Source of the DNA: Virgibacillus doumboii
Lineage (GTDB): Bacteria > Bacillota > Bacilli > Bacillales > Amphibacillaceae
NCBI RefSeq assembly: GCF_902806455.1
Contig: NZ_CADCWQ010000001.1
Location: forward strand, 372,001-436,000
Direction: 5' to 3'
Length of the DNA: 64,000 bases
The notes beneath the pieces are model-generated. The model was not told the origin of the DNA and did no database searches. It was given only the letters and a program-made list of their open reading frames with translations. Position numbers and translations under genes: made by a program. Of the stretch, positions 19,218 through 26,631 are shown piece after piece; within the stretch, counting starts at the first letter, position 1; each line of letters begins with the position of its first letter.

Positions 19218-20243
19218 ATGATGCAAACAAACCGATGGGACTTGCAAACGGAACAACCGAATAAACAGGTAATCGAGGAAGCCGCTCATCTTTTAAAAAG
19301 TGGACAAACGGTGGCTTTTCCGACTGAGACCGTCTATGGACTCGGCGCAGACGCAACGAGTGCGACTGCGGTATCAGGTGTTTTCCAGGCGAAGGGGCGT
19401 CCCGAAGATAATCCGCTCATTGCGCATGTAGCGACAAAAGAGCAGCTCAGCCGATTAGTAACTGAATTGCCGGCTATTGCTGAAAAGCTGATTGATGAAT
19501 TCACACCCGGGCCATTAACACTCGTATTGCCCAGCAATGGTGCCTGTGCCAAAAATGTAACAGCCGGGTTATCCACAATCGGCGTCCGGATCCCGAGTCA
19601 CCCAATTGCCCAACAGCTGCTGAAAACATGTGATATCCCGATTGCTGCTCCCAGTGCCAATATTTCCGGAAAACCAAGTCCGACAACAGCGGATCACGTA
19701 TGGTCGGATTTGAATGGTAAAATTGCCGGACTGATAGATGGCGGGCCGACCGGTGTTGGTGTTGAATCAACCGTAATTGACTGTACACAGCAAATCCCGG
19801 TCATCCTGAGACCAGGCGGGGTAACCAAAGAACAGCTTGAGCAGGTGGCCGGGACCGTAATGACAGATCCCGCGCTGGCAAACAAATCCGGGCAGCCGAA
19901 AGCACCAGGCATGAAATATACCCACTATGCACCGGAAGTACCAATGTGGCTTGTAGCGGGATCGGCTGAGGATATTCAGGTGGTAATTGATACGGAACGC
20001 ATTCAGCAAAAGCGAGTCGGCGTGATGGCAAGTACCGAAACAGCTGGTAAATTACAGGCAAACCGAGTTATTCCGCTCGGGACAAGTTTGGAGGAAGTTG
20101 CTGCCGGACTTTACGATGCGTTACGTGAATTCAAAAATGGCGATGTCGATCTGATTTTATGTGAAACATTCCCATCAACAAACATCGGACAGGCAATCAT
20201 GAACCGTCTGGAAAAAGCAGCAACAGCATACATTAAAGATTAA
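19218..20243 (+). CDS. ywlC: L-threonylcarbamoyladenylate synthase (Sua5/YwlC)
   Basis: The 341-residue protein has the YrdC/TsaC domain (about 15-205; PTETVYGLGADA and SANISGKPSPT) and the extra C-terminal Sua5 domain. It makes threonylcarbamoyl-AMP from threonine, bicarbonate and ATP for t6A37 in ANN-decoding tRNAs. It starts at ATG 19218 after AAAGAGGTA; a second ATG is the next codon. A DnaA-box cluster lies directly upstream and mntP starts 62 bp downstream. Confidence 0.95.
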   Translation: MMQTNRWDLQTEQPNKQVIEEAAHLLKSGQTVAFPTETVYGLGADATSATAVSGVFQAKGRPEDNPLIAHVATKEQLSRLVTELPAIAEKLIDEFTPGPLTLVLPSNGACAKNVTAGLSTIGVRIPSHPIAQQLLKTCDIPIAAPSANISGKPSPTTADHVWSDLNGKIAGLIDGGPTGVGVESTVIDCTQQIPVILRPGGVTKEQLEQVAGTVMTDPALANKSGQPKAPGMKYTHYAPEVPMWLVAGSAEDIQVVIDTERIQQKRVGVMASTETAGKLQANRVIPLGTSLEEVAAGLYDALREFKNGDVDLILCETFPSTNIGQAIMNRLEKAATAYIKD

Positions 20244-20251
20244 CTTCTCAT

Positions 20252-20300
20252 AATCCCCCTTGGACATGCATATAGTGTAATAGCATGTCCGAGGGGGATT
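20252..20300 (+). promoter_or_regulatory. 18-bp hairpin sequestering the mntP Shine-Dalgarno
   Basis: AATCCCCCT...GGACATGC (20252-20269) pairs with GCATGTCC...AGGGGGATT (20283-20300). All 18 positions pair, with one G-U. The 3' arm contains GGGGGA, the only ribosome-binding site of mntP, four bases before the ATG. No T-run follows, so it is not an ordinary terminator. I see no yybP-ykoY (Mn) riboswitch sequence. Confidence 0.7.
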
Positions 20301-20304
20301 GTGG

Positions 20305-20859
20305 ATGTCGGTATATCAGATAGGCGAAATTGTATCACTTGTATTTATGGCCGCAGCACTGGGTATGGATGCATTCTCCGTCAGCTTGGGGATGGGAATG
20401 CAGGAAATCAGGTTAAAGCGTATTGCAGTAGTCGGATTCGTGATCGGAACAGCTCACATAATCATGCCGTTTATCGGTATTGTACTGGGACAAGCAATCT
20501 CCAAACAGATCGGTGAATACGCTATATTGACAGGCGGGCTGCTCCTTGTTGGGATCGGTGCACAAATGGTTTTTTCATCATTTAATCACGGCACAAAAAA
20601 AATCGTGCAGCCGGTTGGCATCGGCCTCATCTTTTTTGCAATAAGTGTCAGCCTTGACAGTTTTTCAGTCGGACTCAGCCTGGGGATGTCGGAAGTTAAA
20701 ACAGTAATCGCCCTGATACTATTCGGCGCAGCAAGCACCGTCATGACATGGGCCGGAATGATTCTGGGTCGAAAAGTGCACGGACTGCTCGGCGTCTACA
20801 GTGAGTTACTAGGCGGCAGCATCCTGTGCGGCTTTGGGTTGAATATATTGTTTGGTTAA
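20305..20859 (+). CDS. mntP: Manganese efflux pump MntP (YwlD)
   Basis: The 184-residue integral membrane protein has six predicted hydrophobic segments and the two MntP signature repeats: AALGMDAFSVSLGMG near residue 17 and SVSLDSFSVGLSLGMS near 115, each with the metal-handling Asp. It exports Mn2+. ATG 20305 is the start, seven bases from GGGGG; a TTG two codons upstream lies inside the hairpin arm. Translation is likely restrained by the leader hairpin at 20252-20300. A perfect terminator follows. Confidence 0.92.
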   Translation: MSVYQIGEIVSLVFMAAALGMDAFSVSLGMGMQEIRLKRIAVVGFVIGTAHIIMPFIGIVLGQAISKQIGEYAILTGGLLLVGIGAQMVFSSFNHGTKKIVQPVGIGLIFFAISVSLDSFSVGLSLGMSEVKTVIALILFGAASTVMTWAGMILGRKVHGLLGVYSELLGGSILCGFGLNILFG

Positions 20860-20877
20860 GATGGATTGGACTAATTT

Positions 20878-20910
20878 AAGATTTTCTGCTGTCTGCAGAA
20901 AATCTTTTTA
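20878..20910 (+). terminator. Terminator after mntP
   Basis: AAGATTTTCTGC (20878-20889) and GCAGAAAATCTT (20895-20906) form a perfect 12-bp stem with a five-base loop and a T-run. Confidence 0.92.
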
Positions 20911-20931
20911 AATTCGTGAGCCGTGCGATCG

Positions 20932-21127
20932 ACTCGCGCGGTAACTGCTCGAACTCGCGCGACAATCCCCGAACTCGCGCAACAACCACTCAATATCGCG
21001 CGACAGCCGTCCAAACTTGCGCGAAAGCAGACTGAACTCGCGCAACCACAGCTTGTACTCGCGCGGCAACAGTCTCAACTCGCGCAACAATCACCAGCAC
21101 CCGCGCAAGAACGGTTCAAACTTGTAC
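20932..21127. repeat. Tandem array, nine-plus 21-bp units (ACTCGCGCGACAA family)
   Basis: Units with the core ACTCGCGCRACAA followed by about eight variable bases repeat every 21 bp (one unit is 20 bp) from 20932, with a final partial unit at 21120. The same core forms the array at 45422-45586. It lies between the mntP terminator and the ywlE promoter, and is followed by a run of ten C residues. Function unknown. Confidence 0.9.
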
Positions 21128-21177
21128 GCCCCCCCCCCTTAACAAAAAGATAACATCACAAACCATGTCATTTTCCT

Positions 21178-21207
21178 CTGACATCCCGGTCTGTTCTATG
21201 GTATAGT
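21178..21207 (+). promoter_or_regulatory. Likely promoter of ywlE-rpiB-ywlG-glyA
   Basis: CTGACA (21178-21183), an 18-bp spacer and TATAGT (21202-21207) lie 36 bp upstream of the ywlE ATG. Confidence 0.55.
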
Positions 21208-21243
21208 TTGAGTGAGTGGATTTATTTTATCGGAGGTTCGCAA

Positions 21244-21864
21244 ATGAAAATTTTATTCGTTTGTACAGGAAATACATGCCGAAGTCCAATGGCGGAAGCG
21301 CTGATTAAACATAAAATGCCTGAAGTTGAAGTACAATCAGCGGGTATTTTTGCCGGTCGGAATGAGCGCCCGAACAGTAAAGCGATGGAAGCATTAAAAC
21401 AGCAGGGTATTACATTGGATTCCAAATCACAGCCGGTAACAGACAACCTGTTGTACTGGTCGGATCTGGTTATCACAATGACTACCCAGCATAAACAATC
21501 ACTGATTATGCAGTACCCCAACTTTCAGGATAAATATTTCACATTAAAAGAATATGTGTCGGAAGCGGATAAAAAAATCTGGAATGAATTGAAGAAAGCA
21601 TATGCTGATTATGAGGAAAAGCGTTCACAGTTCATCCAGGAAAATGAACGTGAGCTTGATAATCCAAGTCTTCAGGACAAAATTTCAAGCTATTTGCATG
21701 ATGATATTGAACACATTAAGAGCCTCGAAGCGAATCTGATTAACTATGATATTTCCGATCCGTTCGGCGGTGATTTACCAACATATCAAAAAACGCTGAC
21801 AGAATTGGAAAAATATATCGATCTACTCCGCGAAAAAATAGCAAAAGACAATCCAAATACTTAA
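21244..21864 (+). CDS. ywlE: Protein-arginine phosphatase YwlE (with insertion)
   Basis: This low-molecular-weight phosphatase family member starts MKILFVCTGNTCRSP. Its P-loop nucleophile is C7, and T11 is the residue that gives YwlE preference for phospho-arginine. It ends with the general-acid loop DISDPFGG (Asp near 172). YwlE removes the pArg mark set by McsB, linking to CtsR and ClpCP control. At 206 residues it is about 55 longer than B. subtilis YwlE. The excess is a charged, probably helical insertion at about 107-168, between TLKEYV and the DPFGG loop. ATG 21244 follows CGGAGGTT. Confidence 0.9.
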   Translation: MKILFVCTGNTCRSPMAEALIKHKMPEVEVQSAGIFAGRNERPNSKAMEALKQQGITLDSKSQPVTDNLLYWSDLVITMTTQHKQSLIMQYPNFQDKYFTLKEYVSEADKKIWNELKKAYADYEEKRSQFIQENERELDNPSLQDKISSYLHDDIEHIKSLEANLINYDISDPFGGDLPTYQKTLTELEKYIDLLREKIAKDNPNT

Positions 21865-21931
21865 AAAATGAGCAAAAATGATGCATAATGAAACTATGAA
21901 GAACAAACATCATGACAAGGAGTGACATAAG

Positions 21932-22375
21932 ATGAAAGTTATTTTAACAGCAGACCATGCGGGCATGACCATTCGTAATGAAGTGAAAAATCTGCTCGAT
22001 GAGATGAATATTGAATATGAAGATACAGGCTGTTCATGTGAGACATCAGTGGATTACCCGGACTATGCACTGCCGGCAGCCGAACGTGTCGCCAATGGTG
22101 AGTTCAACCGCGGCATCTTTATTTGCGGTACGGGAATCGGCATGTCCATTTCTGCAAATAAGGTAAAGGGTGTCCGTTGTGCGCTCGTCCATGATGTTTA
22201 CAGCGCGCAATTAACCCGTCAGCATAACGATTCCAACGTATTGGCCATGGGTGAACGTGTAATCGGACCGGGCCCGGCACGCGAAATTGCCAAAGCATGG
22301 CTTGAAACTGAATTTGATGGCGGCCGTCATGCAAACCGGATAGGCAAAGTTACCGAATACGAAAGTAAGGAATAG
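21932..22375 (+). CDS. rpiB: Ribose-5-phosphate isomerase B
   Basis: The 147-residue RpiB/LacAB-fold enzyme interconverts ribulose 5-phosphate and ribose 5-phosphate. Visible residues are D8-H9 in TADHAG, catalytic C65 in FICGTGIGMS, and the histidines near 90-100. RBS AAGGAGTGA precedes the ATG. It is the YwlF equivalent; ywlG follows after 15 bp in the same unit. Confidence 0.95.
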   Translation: MKVILTADHAGMTIRNEVKNLLDEMNIEYEDTGCSCETSVDYPDYALPAAERVANGEFNRGIFICGTGIGMSISANKVKGVRCALVHDVYSAQLTRQHNDSNVLAMGERVIGPGPAREIAKAWLETEFDGGRHANRIGKVTEYESKE

Positions 22376-22390
22376 GACAGGTGACCAATT

Positions 22391-22966
22391 ATGGCAGATT
22401 TATTGAATCAGGTCCACCAAGATATGGAAGCTATTCATTCGGAATGGGTTGCCAGCGGACATCTTGGCAAGGAAGTCATTTTTGTCATTGGCTGTTCAAC
22501 GAGTGAAGTCGCCGGAAAGCATATTGGTACATCAGGCAGCGAGGAGGTTGCTGCAGTTATTTTTAAAGCGCTGTCAAACCTCAAAGAAGAAACCGGCATC
22601 CGGCTTGCATTTCAGTGCTGTGAACACCTGAATCGGGCAATTGTCGTGGAAAAAGAAACGATGCAACTGCACCGGCTTGAGCAGGTTTCCGCCATCCCGG
22701 TTCCTAAAGCAGGCGGTTCGATGGCTTCTTTTGCCTATAAAAATATGGACAATCCGGTCGTAGTGGAAACTATTCAGGCCGATGCCGGAATGGACATCGG
22801 CGAAACAATGATTGGCATGCATCTGAAGCGTGTCGCTGTTCCGCTCCGATTTGACCAGCGCATGATCGGCAACGCCCGGGTAACCGCTGCACGAACCCGG
22901 CCGAAACTGATTGGCGGCAAGCGCGCTGTATATGAGAATATCGCAGCAAACAATCAATGCACTTAA
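22391..22966 (+). CDS. ywlG: UPF0340 / TIGR01440 family protein YwlG
   Basis: The 191-residue conserved protein begins with HLGKEVIFVIGCSTSEVAG near residue 24 and has LAFQCCEHLNRA near 76. The family is found across Bacilli between rpiB and glyA and has no established activity. A paired Cys-Cys-Glu-His motif suggests metal or catalytic use, which is speculation. It is embedded in the ywlE-rpiB-ywlG-glyA unit. Confidence 0.9.
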   Translation: MADLLNQVHQDMEAIHSEWVASGHLGKEVIFVIGCSTSEVAGKHIGTSGSEEVAAVIFKALSNLKEETGIRLAFQCCEHLNRAIVVEKETMQLHRLEQVSAIPVPKAGGSMASFAYKNMDNPVVVETIQADAGMDIGETMIGMHLKRVAVPLRFDQRMIGNARVTAARTRPKLIGGKRAVYENIAANNQCT

Positions 22967-22987
22967 CTAACTCAAGGGGGAATACAA

Positions 22988-24223
22988 ATGGATCAGGTAA
23001 AAAAAGTAGATCACGAACTATATGAAGCAATGCATGCTGAAAAAACAAGGCAGCAGGAGAAAATAGAACTCATCGCATCGGAAAACTTTGTATCAGTTGC
23101 AGTTATGGATGCAATGGGTTCCGTACTGACAAATAAATATGCTGAAGGGTACCCGGGCAAACGCTATTATGGCGGCTGTGAACATGTCGATGTTGTGGAA
23201 AATCTTGCACGCGATCGGGCAAAAGAACTGTTTGGTGCTGACCATGCCAATGTACAGCCACACTCTGGAGCTCAAGCAAATATGGCAGTTTATTTTTCGG
23301 TATTGGATCCAGGTGACACGGTGCTTGGAATGAACCTGAACCATGGCGGTCACTTGACCCACGGCAGCCCGGTGAACTTCAGCGGTAAATTATACAATGT
23401 CGTTGACTACGGTGTTGATCAGGAAACGGAGCAGCTTGATTATGCTGCTGTTTTGGAAAAAGCAAAAGAAGTAAAACCGAAGCTGATCGTTGCAGGTGCC
23501 AGCGCATATTCACGAGAAATCGATTTTGCCAAATTCCGTGAAATTGCTGACGCTGTTGATGCGTATTTGATGGTTGATATGGCGCACATTGCCGGACTTG
23601 TTGCAGCAGGATTACATGACAATCCGGTTCCACATGCTGATTTTGTTACAACAACAACACACAAAACATTGCGCGGACCACGCGGCGGCATGATTCTTTG
23701 CAAAGAAGAATTTGCGAAAAAAATCGATAAATCCGTGTTCCCGGGTATGCAGGGCGGACCATTGATGCACGTTATTGCAGCAAAAGCAGTTTCATTTAAA
23801 GAGGCGCTGTCCAATGATTTCAAGGAATACTCCAAACAAATCATCGCCAACGCAAAAGCACTCAGCGAAGCACTGACAAAAGAAGGAATCCGCATCGTTT
23901 CAGGCGGAACTGACAACCATTTGCTGCTGCTTGACGTTACACCGCTTGAATTAACCGGTAAAGCAGCCGAAAAAGTGCTCGACGACATCGGTATTACCGC
24001 AAATAAAAATACGATTCCTTTTGATACCGAAAGCCCATTTGTAACAAGCGGTGTCCGCATGGGGACCGCAGCTGTCACAACCCGCGGCTTCAAAGAACCG
24101 GAAATGGAAGAAATCGCTTCAATCATTTCTTTCACATTGAAAAACCATGAAGACGAAGCAGCATTGCGTGAAGCGGAAAAGCGCGTTGAGAATTTAACCG
24201 GTAAATTTCCGCTGTACGCTTAA
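22988..24223 (+). CDS. glyA: Serine hydroxymethyltransferase
   Basis: The 411-residue PLP enzyme converts serine and tetrahydrofolate to glycine and methylene-THF. The N-terminal [19 protein letters not shown] and the PLP-lysine segment [14 protein letters not shown] (Lys near 225) are clear. RBS AAGGGGG precedes ATG 22988. It ends the ywlE-glyA unit and is followed by a strong terminator. Confidence 0.97.
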   Translation: MDQVKKVDHELYEAMHAEKTRQQEKIELIASENFVSVAVMDAMGSVLTNKYAEGYPGKRYYGGCEHVDVVENLARDRAKELFGADHANVQPHSGAQANMAVYFSVLDPGDTVLGMNLNHGGHLTHGSPVNFSGKLYNVVDYGVDQETEQLDYAAVLEKAKEVKPKLIVAGASAYSREIDFAKFREIADAVDAYLMVDMAHIAGLVAAGLHDNPVPHADFVTTTTHKTLRGPRGGMILCKEEFAKKIDKSVFPGMQGGPLMHVIAAKAVSFKEALSNDFKEYSKQIIANAKALSEALTKEGIRIVSGGTDNHLLLLDVTPLELTGKAAEKVLDDIGITANKNTIPFDTESPFVTSGVRMGTAAVTTRGFKEPEMEEIASIISFTLKNHEDEAALREAEKRVENLTGKFPLYA

Positions 24224-24230
24224 ATTGAGG

Positions 24231-24261
24231 AGGATGTTCCCCTGGGGGAGCGTCCTTTTTT
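24231..24261 (+). terminator. Terminator after glyA
   Basis: AGGATGTTCCC (24231-24241) pairs with GGGAGCGTCCT (24246-24256) across a short loop, followed by six T residues. Confidence 0.85.
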
Positions 24262-24313
24262 GTAGTTAGCGAAGGTCAAGCTGTCGATTAAGCGTCGGGA
24301 ATGGGTAATTCTA

Positions 24314-24420
24314 AAAAACGCTAAAGTTTGAACCAAAAACGCTAAAGTTCACAAAGAAATAGCTAAAGATTAAGTCAAAAACGCTAAAGTTCCGTTTGAA
24401 ATCGCTAAAGTCACTGTAAA
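24314..24420. repeat. Tandem array, five ~21-bp units (AAAAACGCTAAAGTT family)
   Basis: Five A-rich units with the core AAAAACGCTAAAG repeat at about 21-bp spacing (one is 22). The same core recurs at 39551-39660. The array occupies the gap between the glyA terminator and the upp promoter; nothing else is visible there. Confidence 0.85.
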
Positions 24421-24484
24421 AAAAACAATACCCGGGGTTCAAACAATGACCCTAACCGGAGAACCCATTTTCACAGGCCATCAC

Positions 24485-24513
24485 TTGAAAGCTCATCCAT
24501 TTTTCAGTACAAT
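24485..24513 (+). promoter_or_regulatory. upp promoter
   Basis: TTGAAA (24485-24490), 17 bp and TACAAT (24508-24513) lie about 39 bp upstream of upp. Confidence 0.75.
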
Positions 24514-24551
24514 TTGTAAGATGCAATTAATAATAAGGAGTGATCGGCGAA

Positions 24552-25181
24552 ATGGGAAAAGTGCATGTACTGGATCATCCGTTAATTCAGCATAAGCTAA
24601 CCTACATAAGGGAAAAAGACACAGGTACCAAAGAGTTTCGTGAGCTTGTTGACGAAGTTGCCATGTTAATGGCTTTTGAAATTACAAGAAATCTGCCGCT
24701 TCAGGATAAAACAATCAACACCCCGGTAATGGAAGCACAAACACAAGTGCTCGCCGGTAAAAAAATCGGCCTCGTACCGATTCTTCGTGCCGGACTTGGC
24801 ATGGTTGACGGCATGCTCAAGCTGATTCCGGCAGCAAAGGTCGGACATGTTGGCTTGTACCGTGATCCGGAAACATTAAAGCCGGTGGAGTATTATATAA
24901 AACTGCCTTCAGACATTGAAGAACGTGAACTGATCGTAATCGACCCGATGCTTGCGACAGGCGGATCAGCGAATGACGCAATTCATTCCTTGAAAAAACG
25001 CGGGGCAAAACAGATTCGCCTGATGTGCCTGGTTGCTGCACCAGAAGGCGTGAAAGTAATCCAGGAAGAACATCCTGATGTTGACATTTATTTAGCCGCT
25101 TTGGATGAAAAGCTGGACGAAAAAGGCTATATCGTTCCAGGCCTTGGTGACGCTGGAGATCGTTTATTTGGAACAAAATAA
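24552..25181 (+). CDS. upp: Uracil phosphoribosyltransferase
   Basis: The 209-residue salvage enzyme makes UMP from uracil and PRPP. The PRPP loop [13 protein letters not shown] is near residue 130 and the uracil-binding [12 protein letters not shown] near 195. I start at ATG 24552 ([16 protein letters not shown], the family N-terminus). The spacing from AAGGAG is rather long, and a GTG at 24540 is unlikely. wecB/mnaA follows after 18 bp and is probably co-transcribed. Confidence 0.96.
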   Translation: MGKVHVLDHPLIQHKLTYIREKDTGTKEFRELVDEVAMLMAFEITRNLPLQDKTINTPVMEAQTQVLAGKKIGLVPILRAGLGMVDGMLKLIPAAKVGHVGLYRDPETLKPVEYYIKLPSDIEERELIVIDPMLATGGSANDAIHSLKKRGAKQIRLMCLVAAPEGVKVIQEEHPDVDIYLAALDEKLDEKGYIVPGLGDAGDRLFGTK

Positions 25182-25199
25182 TGCTAAGGTGGAAGTATA

Positions 25200-26315
25200 A
25201 TGAGTAAACGTATTAAAGTGATGACAATATTTGGGACGAGACCGGAAGCGATTAAAATGGCACCGCTTGTTTTGGAACTGAAAAAACGACCGGATGTGTT
25301 TGAACCAATCGTGACCGTTACCGCACAGCATCGTGAAATGCTCGATCAGGTCCTGGCTATTTTTGGAATCACCCCGGACTTCGATTTAAACATTATGAAG
25401 AAAAAACAGTCGCTGGCGCAGATTACGACTCGCGCGCTCGAAGGACTTGACGAAGTGATGAAGGAAACCGAGCCGGATATTGTCCTAGTGCACGGTGACA
25501 CGACAACAACCTTTGCCGCATCTCTCGCCGCCTACTACAACCAGATTGCAGTAGGTCATGTCGAGGCAGGCCTGCGAACATGGGACAAGTATTCACCATA
25601 TCCGGAAGAAATGAATCGTCAGCTGACTGGTGTAATGGCTGATCTGCATTTTGCACCGACAGATAAATCGATGCACAATCTTTTGGAAGAAAACAAACAA
25701 GCCGACCGTATTTTTGTAACAGGAAATACAGCAATTGATGCATTGAAGACAACTGTCGATAAGGATTATTCCAGTCCGATAATTGATGCACTCGGGGATA
25801 AACGTCTGGTACTTATGACTGCACATCGCCGGGAAAATCTGGGGAGCAATATGCAGCAAATGTTCCGGGCAATCAAGCGCCTTGTTGAAACACATGATGA
25901 TGTACAGGTTATTTACCCGGTCCATCTCAACCCGGTTGTACAGCAGACAGCAAACGAAATCTTGGGTGATGACGACCGCATTCAATTGATTGAACCGCTC
26001 GGTGTAGTAGATTTTCATAATTTCGCAGCCCGCTCCCATTTAATTATGACTGATTCAGGCGGGGTGCAGGAAGAAGCGCCATCACTTGGTGTGCCGGTGC
26101 TTGTTCTGCGTGATACGACCGAACGCCCGGAAGGAATTGACGCGGGTACATTGAAACTGGCCGGAACTGACGAGGATACAATATTTGATCTTGCCAATGA
26201 ATTGCTGAGCGATGATGAAGCACACGAGCAAATGGCAAGAGCTTCCAACCCGTATGGTGACGGTGAAGCTTCAAGAAGAATTGCCGACGCAATAGAAGAA
26301 TATTTTAATGAATAA
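25200..26315 (+). CDS. wecB: UDP-N-acetylglucosamine 2-epimerase (non-hydrolysing)
   Basis: The 371-residue GT-B-fold enzyme (MnaA/YvyH family) interconverts UDP-GlcNAc and UDP-ManNAc, the precursor of teichoic-acid linkage units and other surface polymers. IFGTRPEAIKMAPL opens the protein, HGDTTTTFA and VGHVEAGLRT follow near 100-125, and DSGGVQEEAPSLGVP near 285. RBS AAGGTGGAAGT precedes ATG 25200. In Bacillus this gene often sits beside upp and the atp operon. A terminator lies 7 bp after the stop. Confidence 0.95.
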   Translation: MSKRIKVMTIFGTRPEAIKMAPLVLELKKRPDVFEPIVTVTAQHREMLDQVLAIFGITPDFDLNIMKKKQSLAQITTRALEGLDEVMKETEPDIVLVHGDTTTTFAASLAAYYNQIAVGHVEAGLRTWDKYSPYPEEMNRQLTGVMADLHFAPTDKSMHNLLEENKQADRIFVTGNTAIDALKTTVDKDYSSPIIDALGDKRLVLMTAHRRENLGSNMQQMFRAIKRLVETHDDVQVIYPVHLNPVVQQTANEILGDDDRIQLIEPLGVVDFHNFAARSHLIMTDSGGVQEEAPSLGVPVLVLRDTTERPEGIDAGTLKLAGTDEDTIFDLANELLSDDEAHEQMARASNPYGDGEASRRIADAIEEYFNE

Positions 26316-26322
26316 GAAGGTG

Positions 26323-26350
26323 GGATTCAGCTGGTCGCTGAATCCTTTAT
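26323..26350 (+). terminator. Terminator after wecB
   Basis: GGATTCAGC (26323-26331) and GCTGAATCC (26337-26345) form a perfect stem followed by TTTATTT. Confidence 0.75.
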
Positions 26351-26366
26351 TTGATTGGAGAGCGGG

Positions 26367-26500
26367 AACATCAGCAGAAAAGGAAAAGTATCGGCAGAGA
26401 ACAGAAACAACGGTTGAAGAGCGAAAACATCAGCCCGAGAGGAAAAACATCAGCCCGACAGCGAAAACATCAACCCCACAGCAAAAATATCAACCCGACC
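26367..26500. repeat. Degenerate 20-bp array (CATCAGCCCGACAGCGAAAA family)
   Basis: Imperfect units starting with YATCAGCCCGA or YATCARCC repeat at about 20-bp steps, clearest from 26428. They belong to the same family as the arrays at 36416-36690, 54519-54678 and 55871-56050. They lie between wecB and the subtilase; the rest of that gap has no gene. Confidence 0.75.
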
Positions 26501-26631
26501 CCCCTCAACACCGCCAATTCAGCGCACCCAATGCAACCCCATATCATCACGCTTCACATAAATAGTATGATTTCCCGCTTTTTTACAAAGGATAATAAGT
26601 ATACAATCCATGCAAAAAGGGGACCTTCACG

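Noticed and set aside
20252..20300. yybP-ykoY manganese riboswitch before mntP
   Set aside because: Only a simple hairpin is present in a 62-bp gap; the riboswitch core is not seen.
21128..21138. Run of ten C residues before ywlE as a phase-variation switch
   Set aside because: It lies about 40 bp upstream of the promoter -35 and outside any gene; no evidence that length affects expression.
20908..21153. Open frames over the ACTCGCGC array
   Set aside because: Repeat artefacts in both orientations.
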